A stretch of DNA of 64,000 nt from Campylobacter armoricus (lineage in GTDB: Bacteria > Campylobacterota > Campylobacteria > Campylobacterales > Campylobacteraceae), in the NCBI RefSeq assembly GCF_013372105.1, contig NZ_CP053825.1:186001-250000 (forward strand), read 5' to 3'. How positions within the stretch are numbered: the stretch's first letter is position 1; each line of letters opens with the position of its first letter. Positions 45,515 to 54,388 of this stretch are shown here, one piece after another. Under the pieces are notes generated by a model that made no database searches, was not told where the DNA came from, and saw only the letters and a list, made by a program, of their open reading frames with translations. Both the position numbers and the translations under genes were made by a program.

Positions 45515-46172
45515 GCTTTTGTAAATACCTATAAACGCTAGGTTCTGATATATTCAAAGATTTAGCTACTATAGGTATGCTTCCTTTTATATTAAATATT
45601 CCTTTTGAATGAAGATTTTTGATTATTTCATCTTTTTGTTCAGTGCTTAAACTATATCCTGAATTTAAATATTTTAAATCTATATTTTCAGCTAAAATAT
45701 CTTCTATAGAATGACTAAGTGTTTCTATATTACTCATATTATGTAAATTTACATTGTTTTGGTTTTGAATGTTTAATAAGTCACTAAAATCGTTGATTTT
45801 TTCAAGTTCTATGATTTTGCTAATAGCACTACGAATTTCTGTAGTATCATGGTTTATGCATAAAATTCCTACAATTTTATTTTGGTTTTTGATAAAAAAA
45901 GTTGATCCTGTAACTATTTTAGATTTGCCTACTTTTGCTTTATAATCACATAAAAAATCTTTATTTAAATATTCTTTTTCTTGTATAAGTTCGCTTGCAA
46001 ATGAAGTCAAAGGAGAATTTATGGTTCTACCGCTTATGTGATTATTTGCAATAGCTGCTATATACGAACCTTCTTCAGAAATTACATGAAACACTATCTC
46101 ATAATTACTCCCAAGTACTTGTCCTAAAAATTGAGTTAATTTTATAAATAATTCTTTTTGTTGTTCATCCAT
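45504..46172 (-). CDS. YheO/HeuR-type PAS-HTH regulator (copy B, divergent from ridA)
   Basis: A 222-residue paralog of the 39889-40527 protein, with the same PAS-like domain (NYEIVFHVISEEG, ANNHISGRTINSPLTSFA, GILCINHDT) and C-terminal HTH (IPIVAKSLNISEPSVYRYLQKLKK). Its position, divergent from ridA and converging on the katA side, matches C. jejuni Cj1387c (HeuR) better than copy A does. The linker (about 128-165) is longer and diverged. It probably controls the ridA operon through the palindromes in the 166-bp gap. Last 11 bases overlap the Dcu gene. Confidence 0.82.
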   Translation of the reverse strand: MDEQQKELFIKLTQFLGQVLGSNYEIVFHVISEEGSYIAAIANNHISGRTINSPLTSFASELIQEKEYLNKDFLCDYKAKVGKSKIVTGSTFFIKNQNKIVGILCINHDTTEIRSAISKIIELEKINDFSDLLNIQNQNNVNLHNMSNIETLSHSIEDILAENIDLKYLNSGYSLSTEQKDEIIKNLHSKGIFNIKGSIPIVAKSLNISEPSVYRYLQKLKK

Positions 46173-46233
46173 GATCTAGACCTTTTTGTTGTTTTTTGTT
46201 ATTTTACAAAATATTTCATCAAAGTTGTTAGTA

Positions 46234-46302
46234 TTTATCATAATAAAAAAAATTATTATCATGATAAAAAATATTGACAATTTATTATTATGATGATAAT
46301 AT
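46234..46302 (+). promoter_or_regulatory. Near-consensus promoter and palindrome ladder before ridA
   Basis: TTGACA (46274-46279), a 17-base spacer and TAATAT (46297-46302) form an almost perfect sigma-70 promoter, rare in this genus. Three related elements surround it: TTTATCATAATAA (46234-46246), TTATTATCATGATAAA (46253-46268, containing a perfect 12-bp palindrome at 46256-46267) and TTATTATGATGATAA (46285-46299), which overlaps the -10. The GATAAT-like units also resemble Fur boxes. Control by the divergent regulator or Fur is inferred. Confidence 0.65.
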
Positions 46303-46338
46303 TATATTACATTAAAATTAAAATTACAAGGAGAAATC

Positions 46339-46701
46339 ATGGCAAATTATCCAAAAGCTATAGGACCATATTCAGCTTATAGAGAAGCAAATGGTTTATT
46401 GTTTATTTCAGGACAACTTCCAATTAATCCTGAAAGTGGCAATATTGAAAGTGAAGATATAAAAGAGCAAACAAGGCAATCATTGTTAAATATCAAGGCT
46501 ATATTAGAAGAAAATAATCTTTATTTTAATAATGTAGTTAAAACCACTTGCTTTTTAGCAAATATTGATGATTTTTTAGCTTTCAATGAGGTTTATTCTG
46601 AATTTTTCGCAGCTCCATATCCTGCTAGAAGTGCTTTTGCAGTAAAAGATCTTCCTAAGGGGGCAAAAGTGGAGATAGAGGTTATTGCTCATAAAGGATA
46701 G
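46339..46701 (+). CDS. ridA: RidA family enamine/imine deaminase
   Basis: Hydrolyses reactive enamines/imines such as 2-aminoacrylate made by PLP enzymes. The 120-residue length and motifs (IGPYSAYREANGLLFISGQLP, PYPARSAFAVKDLPKGAKVEIEVIA) fit RidA, including the Arg in PARSAF that binds the carboxylate. RBS AAGGAG before ATG. It is the first of five tightly spaced genes; the PLP lyase two genes on could be the source of its substrate. Matches Cj1388 by position. Confidence 0.92.
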   Translation: MANYPKAIGPYSAYREANGLLFISGQLPINPESGNIESEDIKEQTRQSLLNIKAILEENNLYFNNVVKTTCFLANIDDFLAFNEVYSEFFAAPYPARSAFAVKDLPKGAKVEIEVIAHKG

Positions 46702-46704
46702 AGC

Positions 46705-48144
46705 ATGTTGGGTTTATTTTTTGCAGGATGTTCTGTAGTATTATTAGTTTTTATGCTTTATAAAAAAATCAACGCTCATATGGCGTTGCTTTTGAGTGGT
46801 TTATTGTTACTATCTTTAGCGGGAATTTTTGGTCTTTCTCCTATAATTAGTGAAAATAAATCTTTACATTTAGGTCTTTTTGATATTTTTCAAGTGGTTA
46901 ATACAAATATGTCAAGTACTTTAGCAGGACTTGGACTAACTTTGATGTGTATAGCAGGATTTTCTGCATATATGGATCATGTGGGTGCTAGTTATGCTTT
47001 ATTTAAAGTATTTGAAAAACCTTTAAAAGCAGTAAAATCCCCATATATTTTATTATTGGTTTCATATTTTGTAGTTCAATTTTTAGTGCTTTTTATTCCA
47101 TCACATGCAGGTTTAGCACTTTTGCTTATGGTTACAATGTATCCTATTTTGGTGCGTTCAGGTGTTTCTAAGCTTTCAGCACTTTCAGTTATTGCTATAT
47201 GTCAATACATTGACCATGGTCCAGGTAGTGGGAATGTAATTTTAGCTGCAGAAAAAGCCAAAATTGATCCAGCTGTGTATTTTGTGCATTATCAGTTGCC
47301 TACAACTATACCAATTATTATAGCTGTAGGTATTGCAATTTATTTTTGTGCTAAATATTTTGATAAAAAGGAAAATTTTGTTTTTAATCGTGATGAGATA
47401 GAAAAAGAATTATCAGAACATGATGGCAAAAAAGAAGAGATGAAAAAACCTCCTAAAATTTATGCAATATTGCCTATTATACCTTTGGTATTGATTTTAG
47501 GTTTTAGTAGTGTTTTAGATAGTATTATGGTTTTGATGGGATTTACTACTATGGAAGAAGTTAAAGCAGCTTCATCTACTGCCATTAAAATGAATGTTCC
47601 AGTTGCTATGATGATTTCAACCTTTATAGCAATTATTTTTGAAATCATTCGTTATAGAAGTTTGATTGATACTTTAAATTCTATTATGGTTTTCTTCAAA
47701 GGTATGGGACATTTGTTTGTAATCACAGTTTCTTTGATTGTTTGTGGTCAAGTTTTTGCAAATGGACTTTTATCAGTTGGTTTTGTAGATACTTTAATAG
47801 GTTTTGCAAAAGATGCAGGTTTTGGAGTGCTTGCTATTATCATAGCAGTATCTATTTTGCTTGCTGTGTGTGCATTTTTAATGGGTTCTGGAAATGCGGC
47901 ATTTTTCTCTTTTGCACCACTTATCCCAAATATAGCAAAATCTTTTGGAGTTGAAACCATAGCTATGATAGCACCTATTCAAATTATGACAGGTTTTGGT
48001 AGATGTGTTTCACCTATTGCACCAGCTATTTTAGCAATTTCAGCTATGGCTAAAGTAAGTCCATTACAAGTTGTAAAAAGAACAGCTATTCCTATGCTTG
48101 TAGCTGCTATTGTAAATGTGATCATGACTTATGTTTATTTATAA
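46705..48144 (+). CDS. DcuC-like C4-dicarboxylate transporter
   Basis: A 479-residue integral membrane protein with about twelve helices, of the DcuC/YfcC-like (C4-dicarboxylate anaerobic carrier) group. Conserved segments include VQFLVLFIPSHAGLALLLMVT near 129-149, DHGPGSGNVILAA near 170-182 and ALMGSGNAAFFSFAPLIP-like FLMGSGNAAFFSF near 391. It lies three bases after ridA. I recall the C. jejuni NCTC 11168 equivalent (Cj1389) as a pseudogene; here the frame is whole. Confidence 0.85.
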   Translation: MLGLFFAGCSVVLLVFMLYKKINAHMALLLSGLLLLSLAGIFGLSPIISENKSLHLGLFDIFQVVNTNMSSTLAGLGLTLMCIAGFSAYMDHVGASYALFKVFEKPLKAVKSPYILLLVSYFVVQFLVLFIPSHAGLALLLMVTMYPILVRSGVSKLSALSVIAICQYIDHGPGSGNVILAAEKAKIDPAVYFVHYQLPTTIPIIIAVGIAIYFCAKYFDKKENFVFNRDEIEKELSEHDGKKEEMKKPPKIYAILPIIPLVLILGFSSVLDSIMVLMGFTTMEEVKAASSTAIKMNVPVAMMISTFIAIIFEIIRYRSLIDTLNSIMVFFKGMGHLFVITVSLIVCGQVFANGLLSVGFVDTLIGFAKDAGFGVLAIIIAVSILLAVCAFLMGSGNAAFFSFAPLIPNIAKSFGVETIAMIAPIQIMTGFGRCVSPIAPAILAISAMAKVSPLQVVKRTAIPMLVAAIVNVIMTYVYL

Positions 48145-48157
48145 AAAGGAGCAAAAA

Positions 48158-49321
48158 ATGAATAACAAAACTAAATTAATCCATCTAGGAAGAGGCGATC
48201 AAAACGCTGAAGTAAGATCAGTCAATCCAACTCTAATGCGTGCATCAACTATACTTTTTAAAGATCATGCTACTTGGCAAAAATACCGCGAGCTAAGAAA
48301 AACAGATCGTGTTTTGAGTTATGGTGCTAGAGGGACAGCTACAAATTTTGAGCTTGAAAAACTAATTTGTGAGCTTGAAGGGGGCTATAGAGCGCAACTT
48401 TTCCCAACAGGACTTGCAGCACTTGCTATGGTGCTTTTAAATTATGCTAGTAAAGATGCTCATTTTTTAATCACCGATGCTATTTATGGACCTGTTAGAA
48501 CAATTTGTGATTTATTTTTAGCAAAAATGGGTGTAGAAATTGACTTTTTAAAAGCTGATGCAAGTGATGTGGAAGAAAAAATTAAACCAAATACAAAATT
48601 AATCCTTTGTGAAAGTCCAGGCTCTATACTTTATGAAATCATAGATTTACCAAAACTTTGTGAAATTGCACATAAGCACAATATCCCAGTAGCTATTGAT
48701 AATACTTATTCAAGTGGATATTTTTTAAATCCACTTGAGCTTGGAGTGGATATTTCAGTGATTGCTGCGACTAAATATTTAAGTGGACATTCAGATGTTA
48801 CTATGGGTATAGTGGTAATTAATGAAAAAGAATGGAAAAATTTTGACAAATTACCTGAAGCTTTAGGATTTACTACAAGTCCAGATGATTGTTATTTAGT
48901 GCTTCGTGGTATGAGAACTTTAGATGTTAGAATGAAAGCTCATGAAAAAAGTGCAGATGAGGTAGTAGAGTTTTTGCAAAGTAGAAAAGAAGTTAAAACC
49001 ATCTTTTATCCAAAATTAAAAACTCATCTAAACCATGAAGTCTTTATGCGTGATCACAAAGGTGCTAATGGTATGGTAACTATTGAATTTGCAGATGGTA
49101 TTTCTAAAGAACAAGCTATTAAATTCGTAGATGATTTAGAGTATTTTTCAATCGGTGCAAGCTGGGGTGGATATGAGAGTTTAGCTACCGTTACTACTCC
49201 ACCTAGAACTGCAACAGATTGGAGTGCTAGAGGTCCTTTTGTGAGATTTCACATAGGTCTTGAAGATAGTAAAGATTTGATTGCTGATTTAAAACAAGCA
49301 TTTGAAAAAATAAATTTTTAA
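48158..49321 (+). CDS. metC: MetC-like PLP-dependent cystathionine lyase
   Basis: A 387-residue Cys/Met-metabolism PLP enzyme. The cofactor lysine is Lys206 in AATKYLSGHSDVTMG, and Tyr/Arg in LSYGARGT near 57 and the SPGSILYEI segment near 153 fit cystathionine beta-lyase. I start at ATG 48158 since AAGGAG is seven bases upstream; the frame continues nine codons up into the transporter gene. In E. coli MetC makes homocysteine, pyruvate and ammonia; in this operon it may instead open another thioether or amino compound. Confidence 0.88.
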   Translation: MNNKTKLIHLGRGDQNAEVRSVNPTLMRASTILFKDHATWQKYRELRKTDRVLSYGARGTATNFELEKLICELEGGYRAQLFPTGLAALAMVLLNYASKDAHFLITDAIYGPVRTICDLFLAKMGVEIDFLKADASDVEEKIKPNTKLILCESPGSILYEIIDLPKLCEIAHKHNIPVAIDNTYSSGYFLNPLELGVDISVIAATKYLSGHSDVTMGIVVINEKEWKNFDKLPEALGFTTSPDDCYLVLRGMRTLDVRMKAHEKSADEVVEFLQSRKEVKTIFYPKLKTHLNHEVFMRDHKGANGMVTIEFADGISKEQAIKFVDDLEYFSIGASWGGYESLATVTTPPRTATDWSARGPFVRFHIGLEDSKDLIADLKQAFEKINF

Positions 49322-49331
49322 AGGATAGGCT

Positions 49332-50696
49332 ATGGGTGTGAGTGTATTTGATATGAGGTTGCTTCAAGATTCTTGGAGCACCCCTGCAATGAGGGCTATT
49401 TTTAGTGAAGAAAATAGAATTCAAAAATGGCTTGATGTAGAAGCTGCTTTGGCAAAGGCTCAAGCAAAACTTGGCATTATCCCTAGTGAAGCAGCTACAG
49501 AAATAGCTAAAAAAGCTCATTATAAATTTATGGATATGGATTTTATTTTTGCTGAGTTTAAAAAAACCAAACATCCTTTAGTTCCGACCGTGCGTGGTTT
49601 GGAAAAAGCTTGTGAAAATGGTTTGGGAGAATATGTGCATTTTGGAGTTACTACTCAAGATATTATAGATACAGGCATAGTTTTGCAATTTAAAGAAGCT
49701 ATGGCTTTAATTAAGCAAGATTTAAAAGATATAGCTAAAAATTTAGTAAAAATCGCAAAAGAGCATAAAAACACTGCGATGATGGGAAGAACTTTAGCTT
49801 TACAAGCTTTACCTATAACTTTTGGACACAAAGTTGCAATTTGGCTAAGTGAGCTTAATCGCCATTATGAAAGAATAAACGAGCTTGAAAAAAGATTATA
49901 TGTGGGATTAATCGTAGGTGCAGTAGGAACTAAAGCAAGTTTGAGTGAAAAGGCTAATGAAGTAGAAAAACTTACTTTGGAAAGCTTAGGTTTAGAAGTT
50001 CCTGATATTTCTTGGCAACCAGCAAGAGATCGTTTCATCGAGCTTGGTTATGTTTTAGGCAATATAAATGCAACCTTTAATAAAATTGCACATCAGCTTT
50101 TAATTTTAGCTCATAATGAAATCGATGAAATTGCCGAACCTTTTGGAAAAGGTCAAGTAGGAAGCTCTACTATGCCACATAAAAGAAACCCAGCGGTAAG
50201 TGAAAATGCAGTAACGGTAAGTAATGCTCTAAGAGCAAATATTGCAATTTTAAGCGATATAGAAAGACATGAGCATGAAAGAGATGGTCAAGTTTGGAAA
50301 ATGGAATGGAAGCTTTTGCCAGAAGCGTTTTTAATGCTTTCAGTAGTATTAGCAAATATGAAATTTGTCTTTGATGATTTAGAAGTTAAAAAAGACAAAA
50401 TGTTAAAAAATCTTAATACGCTTAATGGCTTTGTATTAGCAGAACGCGTGATGTTTGCTTTGAGTGATCATTATGGTAAGCAACACGCACATGAAATTGT
50501 TTATGAAAATGCTATGAGAGGTATAGAAAATCATAAAACTTTCAAAGAGGTTTTACTTGAAGATGAGCGTGTGAGTAAGGTTTTAAGTGAAAAAGACATT
50601 GATGTTTTAATGGATGCTACAACTTATGTAGGATACGCACCAAAATTAGTAGATGAATTTTTGGAAAAAATTGCAAATTCTGAAATTTTAAAGTAG
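49332..50696 (+). CDS. PurB-like lyase of the fumarase/aspartase superfamily
   Basis: A 454-residue protein with HFGVTTQDIIDTG near residue 100 and the catalytic-loop signature GSSTMPHKRNPAVSEN near 276-291. It is related to adenylosuccinate lyase, 3-carboxymuconate cycloisomerase and EDDS/iminodisuccinate lyases, all of which form or remove a fumarate-type C4 unit. C. jejuni Cj1394 is the positional match, labelled a PurB homolog. Its place in this catabolic-looking operon and not with purine genes makes a role other than purine synthesis likely. RBS AAAGGATAGGCT. Confidence 0.82.
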   Translation: MGVSVFDMRLLQDSWSTPAMRAIFSEENRIQKWLDVEAALAKAQAKLGIIPSEAATEIAKKAHYKFMDMDFIFAEFKKTKHPLVPTVRGLEKACENGLGEYVHFGVTTQDIIDTGIVLQFKEAMALIKQDLKDIAKNLVKIAKEHKNTAMMGRTLALQALPITFGHKVAIWLSELNRHYERINELEKRLYVGLIVGAVGTKASLSEKANEVEKLTLESLGLEVPDISWQPARDRFIELGYVLGNINATFNKIAHQLLILAHNEIDEIAEPFGKGQVGSSTMPHKRNPAVSENAVTVSNALRANIAILSDIERHEHERDGQVWKMEWKLLPEAFLMLSVVLANMKFVFDDLEVKKDKMLKNLNTLNGFVLAERVMFALSDHYGKQHAHEIVYENAMRGIENHKTFKEVLLEDERVSKVLSEKDIDVLMDATTYVGYAPKLVDEFLEKIANSEILK

Positions 50697-50702
50697 GAAA
50701 AA

Positions 50703-52043
50703 ATGTATTTAAGTGAAAAACTAGCCGAATTTATCGTAAATTTAGACTATGAAGCTATTCCTAGTGAAGTAAAGCAAAGAGCAAAAGAGCTTATGCTTGA
50801 TGCACTAGGAACAGCCCTAGCTGCTAAAAATGAATCTTGTGTGCTAAATGCAACTAAAGCTTTTGAAGCTTTAAGCATAAATCCTAGTGAAAAAATTTGG
50901 AGTGAAGATAAAAAGCTTGATGTAATATATGCTGCGATGGTAAATGCTATTGCAGCACATGCCCTTGATTTTGATGATACTCATACTGAAGCTATTTTGC
51001 ACGCTAGTGCTATTTTAACTCCACTTTGTTTAACTTATGGATTTAGTGTAAGTAAAGATGGAAAGAAAGTTTTAAAAGCCTTTATTGTTGGTTGGGAAAT
51101 TGCTGCTAGAGTGGGTATAGCAAGCAAAGGAAGTTTCCATAAACGCGGGTTTCATACTACAGCTATAGCTGGAATTTTTGGGGCAGTTAGTGCATGTTGT
51201 GTTTTGCTTGATTTAAATAAAGAACAAATCATAAATGCGCTAGGCTTAGCAGGAAGTTTTGCAAGCGGTGTAAATGAGTTTTTATCTAATGGATCTAATT
51301 CTAAAGTTTTACATATAGCTAATGCTTTGAAAAATGCAATTTTAGTAGCAAATTTTGCAAAAGCTAATATGAGCGGTCCTTTGAGTATATTTGAAGGAAG
51401 GGATAATATCTTTAGAACTTTTGGTTTAGAAGAAGAATGTGATAAAAATGAGCTTTGTAAGGGTTTAAATGAAATTTGGCAAGTAATGCAAGTTTCGTTA
51501 AAACCTTATCCGTGTTGTCATTTTGCACATGGACTTATTGATTGTGCTATGAGTTTAAAAAATGATGGTTTAAAAGCACAAGATATCAAAAGCATACATT
51601 GCTTTGTAGATGAGGTGCCAATTTCATTTATATGTGATCCAATCGAAGCAAAATATGCTCCACAAAGTGCTTATGCTGCTAAATTTTCTATGCCTTTTTT
51701 AATGGCTTTGGCATTTTTTGATGGTAAGATTACTTTAAAATCTTATGAAGATTTAAATAGAGCCAAATTAATAGAATTTGCCAAAAAAATTAGCTATGAA
51801 AAGAAAAAATCTAGTGGTTTTCCTAAATACTTTCCAGGACATTTAGAAGCTGTTTTAAATGATGGAAGAGTAATTAAAAAAGATGTACTGATTAATAAAG
51901 GAAATTTTGATAATCCTTTAAGTTTTGATGAATTAAAAGATAAATTTCTTTCTAATGCTAACATAGCACTTTCTTTAGAAAAGGCTGGGGAATTAGTTAA
52001 AAAGCTCCAAAATTTAGAAAATCTAAGTGATTTTAGTTTTTAG
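50703..52043 (+). CDS. MmgE/PrpD family protein
   Basis: A 446-residue MmgE/PrpD protein: all-helical N-terminal domain with HALDFDDTHTEAILHASAILTPL near residues 80-102 and WEIAARVGIASKGSFHKRGFHTTA near 136-159, then a smaller C-terminal domain (about 270-405, KPYPCCHFAHGLIDCA). The family includes 2-methylcitrate dehydratase, cis-aconitate decarboxylase and iminodisuccinate epimerase. The real reaction here is unknown. It is seven bases after the PurB-like gene and closes the operon. I recall Cj1395 of 11168 as interrupted; this copy is intact. Confidence 0.83.
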   Translation: MYLSEKLAEFIVNLDYEAIPSEVKQRAKELMLDALGTALAAKNESCVLNATKAFEALSINPSEKIWSEDKKLDVIYAAMVNAIAAHALDFDDTHTEAILHASAILTPLCLTYGFSVSKDGKKVLKAFIVGWEIAARVGIASKGSFHKRGFHTTAIAGIFGAVSACCVLLDLNKEQIINALGLAGSFASGVNEFLSNGSNSKVLHIANALKNAILVANFAKANMSGPLSIFEGRDNIFRTFGLEEECDKNELCKGLNEIWQVMQVSLKPYPCCHFAHGLIDCAMSLKNDGLKAQDIKSIHCFVDEVPISFICDPIEAKYAPQSAYAAKFSMPFLMALAFFDGKITLKSYEDLNRAKLIEFAKKISYEKKKSSGFPKYFPGHLEAVLNDGRVIKKDVLINKGNFDNPLSFDELKDKFLSNANIALSLEKAGELVKKLQNLENLSDFSF

Positions 52044-52073
52044 CAATCTCAAAATGAGATTGCTTATTATTTT
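52043..52073 (+). terminator. Terminator of the ridA operon
   Basis: Perfect 9-bp stem GCAATCTCA / TGAGATTGC (52043-52051 with 52055-52063), three-base loop, then TTATTATTTT. The first base of the stem is the last base of the MmgE/PrpD stop codon. It separates the operon from feoAB. Confidence 0.85.
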
Positions 52074-52133
52074 AAAAAAGAAATAATTTAATTTTTTATA
52101 TAATATTACATCTTAGTTTTTGTAAGGAAAAAC

Positions 52134-52361
52134 ATGACTTTAGATGTTTTAAAAGATAATGAAGAGGCTATTATAGTAGGTTTTGAAGCAGATAAACAAC
52201 TCCAAGCAAGACTTTTTAGTTTTGGTTTTGCAAAAAATAAAAAAGTTAAAAAAATTCGCTCTTCTATAGCAAATTCTACTATTATGGTAGAACTTGATAC
52301 GACTTGTGTAATTTTAAGATCAAACGAAGCAAAAATAATACAAATTTCAAAAGAGTTTTAA
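52134..52361 (+). CDS. feoA: Ferrous iron transport protein FeoA
   Basis: A 75-residue SH3-like cytoplasmic protein that supports FeoB. It has the expected strand pattern (EEAIIVGFEADKQLQARLFSFGF; STIMVELDTTCVILRSNEAKII). RBS AAGGAAAAAC before ATG. It shares one base with feoB (TAATG). A TATAAT-like TATAATATT lies at about 52101, a possible -10. I see no convincing Fur box, although iron control would be expected. Confidence 0.9.
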   Translation: MTLDVLKDNEEAIIVGFEADKQLQARLFSFGFAKNKKVKKIRSSIANSTIMVELDTTCVILRSNEAKIIQISKEF

Positions 52362-54388
52362 TGAAAGAAATCATCGTTGCTTTAGTAGGTCAACCAAATG
52401 TTGGTAAAAGTTTATTAATAAATGCACTTTGCAAATCTAATATGAAAGTTGGAAATTTTAGTGGTGTTACAGTAGAAAGAGCTGAAGCTAGATTAGTTTA
52501 TAAAAATTATGAGTTTAAATTTATAGATTTACCAGGAACTTACGCATTAGATGGTTATAGCGAAGAAGAAAAAATCACAAAAGAATTTTTAAAAAAGGGT
52601 AAATTTGATCTTGTGGTAAATGTGCTTGATTCTACAAATTTAGAACGCAATTTAATTTTAAGTGCTAGCTTAATAGATGCTAAAATTAAAATGATTATGG
52701 CTTTAAATATGCAAGATGAAGCAAAAAGTGAAGGTTTCAGCATAGATTTTAAAATTTTGTCACAACTTCTAAATATACCTTGCCTTGGTGTATGTGCTAA
52801 AACTAAAGAAAATCTAAATACACTTTTGGATTTAATCATTTCAACTTATGAAACTAAATTTGAAGCTAAAGAGCGAATTTATAGTGATATCATAGAAGAA
52901 GAACTTGCAAAAATAAGTGAATTTTTAAATCAAAATGAAATTACATATTTAGATTTTTCTACAAAAGATTTAGCACTTGCTTTACTTAAAAATGAAGCTA
53001 ATATAGTCATTTCGCACGCTTTGAGAAAAATACTTGATGAGGCTTTAGAAAAAATTTATATGGCATATCATAGTAAGGATATAGAAAGTATTCTTAAAGA
53101 AGAACTTATTGCTTTTGCAAATGGTATATGTGCTAAAGTTTTAAGTAAGGGTGTCAAGTATAAAAATCATACGAAAGAAATTGATTCTATTTTAATTAAT
53201 AAATATTTAGGGATTCCTATTTTTTTATTTTTTATGTGGGCTTTGTTTCAGCTAACCTTTACTTTAGGCCAAATTCCTATGGATTACATAGAAATGTTTT
53301 TTGCTACTTTAGGTGAGATAGTAAAAAGTAATATTAGCAATGAACTTATTGCTTCAGCCTTAGCTGATGGTGTTTTAGGTGGAGTTGGTGCTGTGATAAC
53401 TTTTTTGCCAAACATTGTGATTTTATTTTTTGGTATATCCTTGCTTGAAACAACCGGATATATGGCTAGAGTTGCATTTTTATTAGACGGAATTTTATAT
53501 AAATTTGGATTACATGGTAAAAGTTTCATACCTTTAATTACGGGTTTTGGTTGCTCGGTGCCTGCATTTATGGCTACAAGAACTTTAAAAAACAAAAAAG
53601 ATAGATTATTAACTCTTTTTATTATTAATTTTATGAGTTGTGGTGCAAGACTTCCTGTATATGTGCTTTTTGTTGGAGTGTTTTTTCCTGCTGATGTAGC
53701 TGGGAATTATCTTTTTGGGATTTATCTTTTGGGTGCGTTTTTGGGTTTGATTGCAGCTAAGATTTTAAGAATGAGCGCTTTTAGAGGACAAGATGAACCT
53801 TTTGTAATGGAAATGCCAAAATATAGAATGCCAAACTGGAATTTAGTATGGTTTATGGTATTTAACAAGGCTAAAATGTATCTTAAAAAAGCAGGAACTT
53901 TTATTTTAATGGCTTCTTTGCTTATTTGGTTTGCAAGTAATTTTCCTATGCAAAAAAATAATAGTCAAGATATTACAAATCAAGAAATTCAGATAGAATA
54001 TAGTTATTTAGGGCAATTTGGTAAAGCTATAGAACCTATTTTTACACCACTTGGGTTTGATTGGAAACTTAGTGTTTCTTTGATCAGTGGTTTAGCTGCT
54101 AAAGAAGTAATGATTTCTACCATGGGAGTGCTTTATTCTTTAGGTGATGAACTTGATGAAACTAGTTTAGATTTAAAAGAGGCCATAAAAAACAACATTC
54201 CTTTTAGCACAGCGGTTGCTTTTATACTTTTTGTGATGATTTACAACCCTTGCTTTGCAGCTACTATAGTATTTAACAAAGAATCAGGAAATAAAAAATA
54301 TACTTTATATTTATTTTTATTTACTTGTTTAAGTGCATATTTTATTGCATTTATAGGAGTAAATATAGCAAATCTAATCATTGGTTGA
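52361..54388 (+). CDS. feoB: Ferrous iron transporter FeoB
   Basis: Inner-membrane Fe(II) uptake protein. The 675-residue product has an N-terminal G domain (G1 GQPNVGKS at 9-16, G3 DLPGTY near 52, G4 NMQDEAK near 113), a helical linker, and two Gate regions in the membrane part (FGCSVPAFMATRTLKNKKDR and YNPCFAATI). ATG at 52361 overlaps the feoA stop and gives the canonical MKEIIVALVGQ start; the in-frame ATG at 52304 lies inside feoA and is rejected. No feoC follows. Confidence 0.96.
   Translation: MKEIIVALVGQPNVGKSLLINALCKSNMKVGNFSGVTVERAEARLVYKNYEFKFIDLPGTYALDGYSEEEKITKEFLKKGKFDLVVNVLDSTNLERNLILSASLIDAKIKMIMALNMQDEAKSEGFSIDFKILSQLLNIPCLGVCAKTKENLNTLLDLIISTYETKFEAKERIYSDIIEEELAKISEFLNQNEITYLDFSTKDLALALLKNEANIVISHALRKILDEALEKIYMAYHSKDIESILKEELIAFANGICAKVLSKGVKYKNHTKEIDSILINKYLGIPIFLFFMWALFQLTFTLGQIPMDYIEMFFATLGEIVKSNISNELIASALADGVLGGVGAVITFLPNIVILFFGISLLETTGYMARVAFLLDGILYKFGLHGKSFIPLITGFGCSVPAFMATRTLKNKKDRLLTLFIINFMSCGARLPVYVLFVGVFFPADVAGNYLFGIYLLGAFLGLIAAKILRMSAFRGQDEPFVMEMPKYRMPNWNLVWFMVFNKAKMYLKKAGTFILMASLLIWFASNFPMQKNNSQDITNQEIQIEYSYLGQFGKAIEPIFTPLGFDWKLSVSLISGLAAKEVMISTMGVLYSLGDELDETSLDLKEAIKNNIPFSTAVAFILFVMIYNPCFAATIVFNKESGNKKYTLYLFLFTCLSAYFIAFIGVNIANLIIG

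Noticed and set aside
49332-50696. Calling the operon lyase plain purB
   Set aside because: The superfamily signature is shared by several lyases, and the operon holds no purine gene; kept as PurB-like until the genome is checked for another purB.
52064-52133. Fur box before feoA
   Set aside because: The stretch is AT-rich, but I could not find a clear 7-1-7 GATAAT-type repeat; iron control remains likely on general grounds only.
52304-52360. Longer N-terminus for FeoB
   Set aside because: The extra codons lie in feoA in another frame; ATG 52361 at the TAATG junction gives the standard FeoB start.
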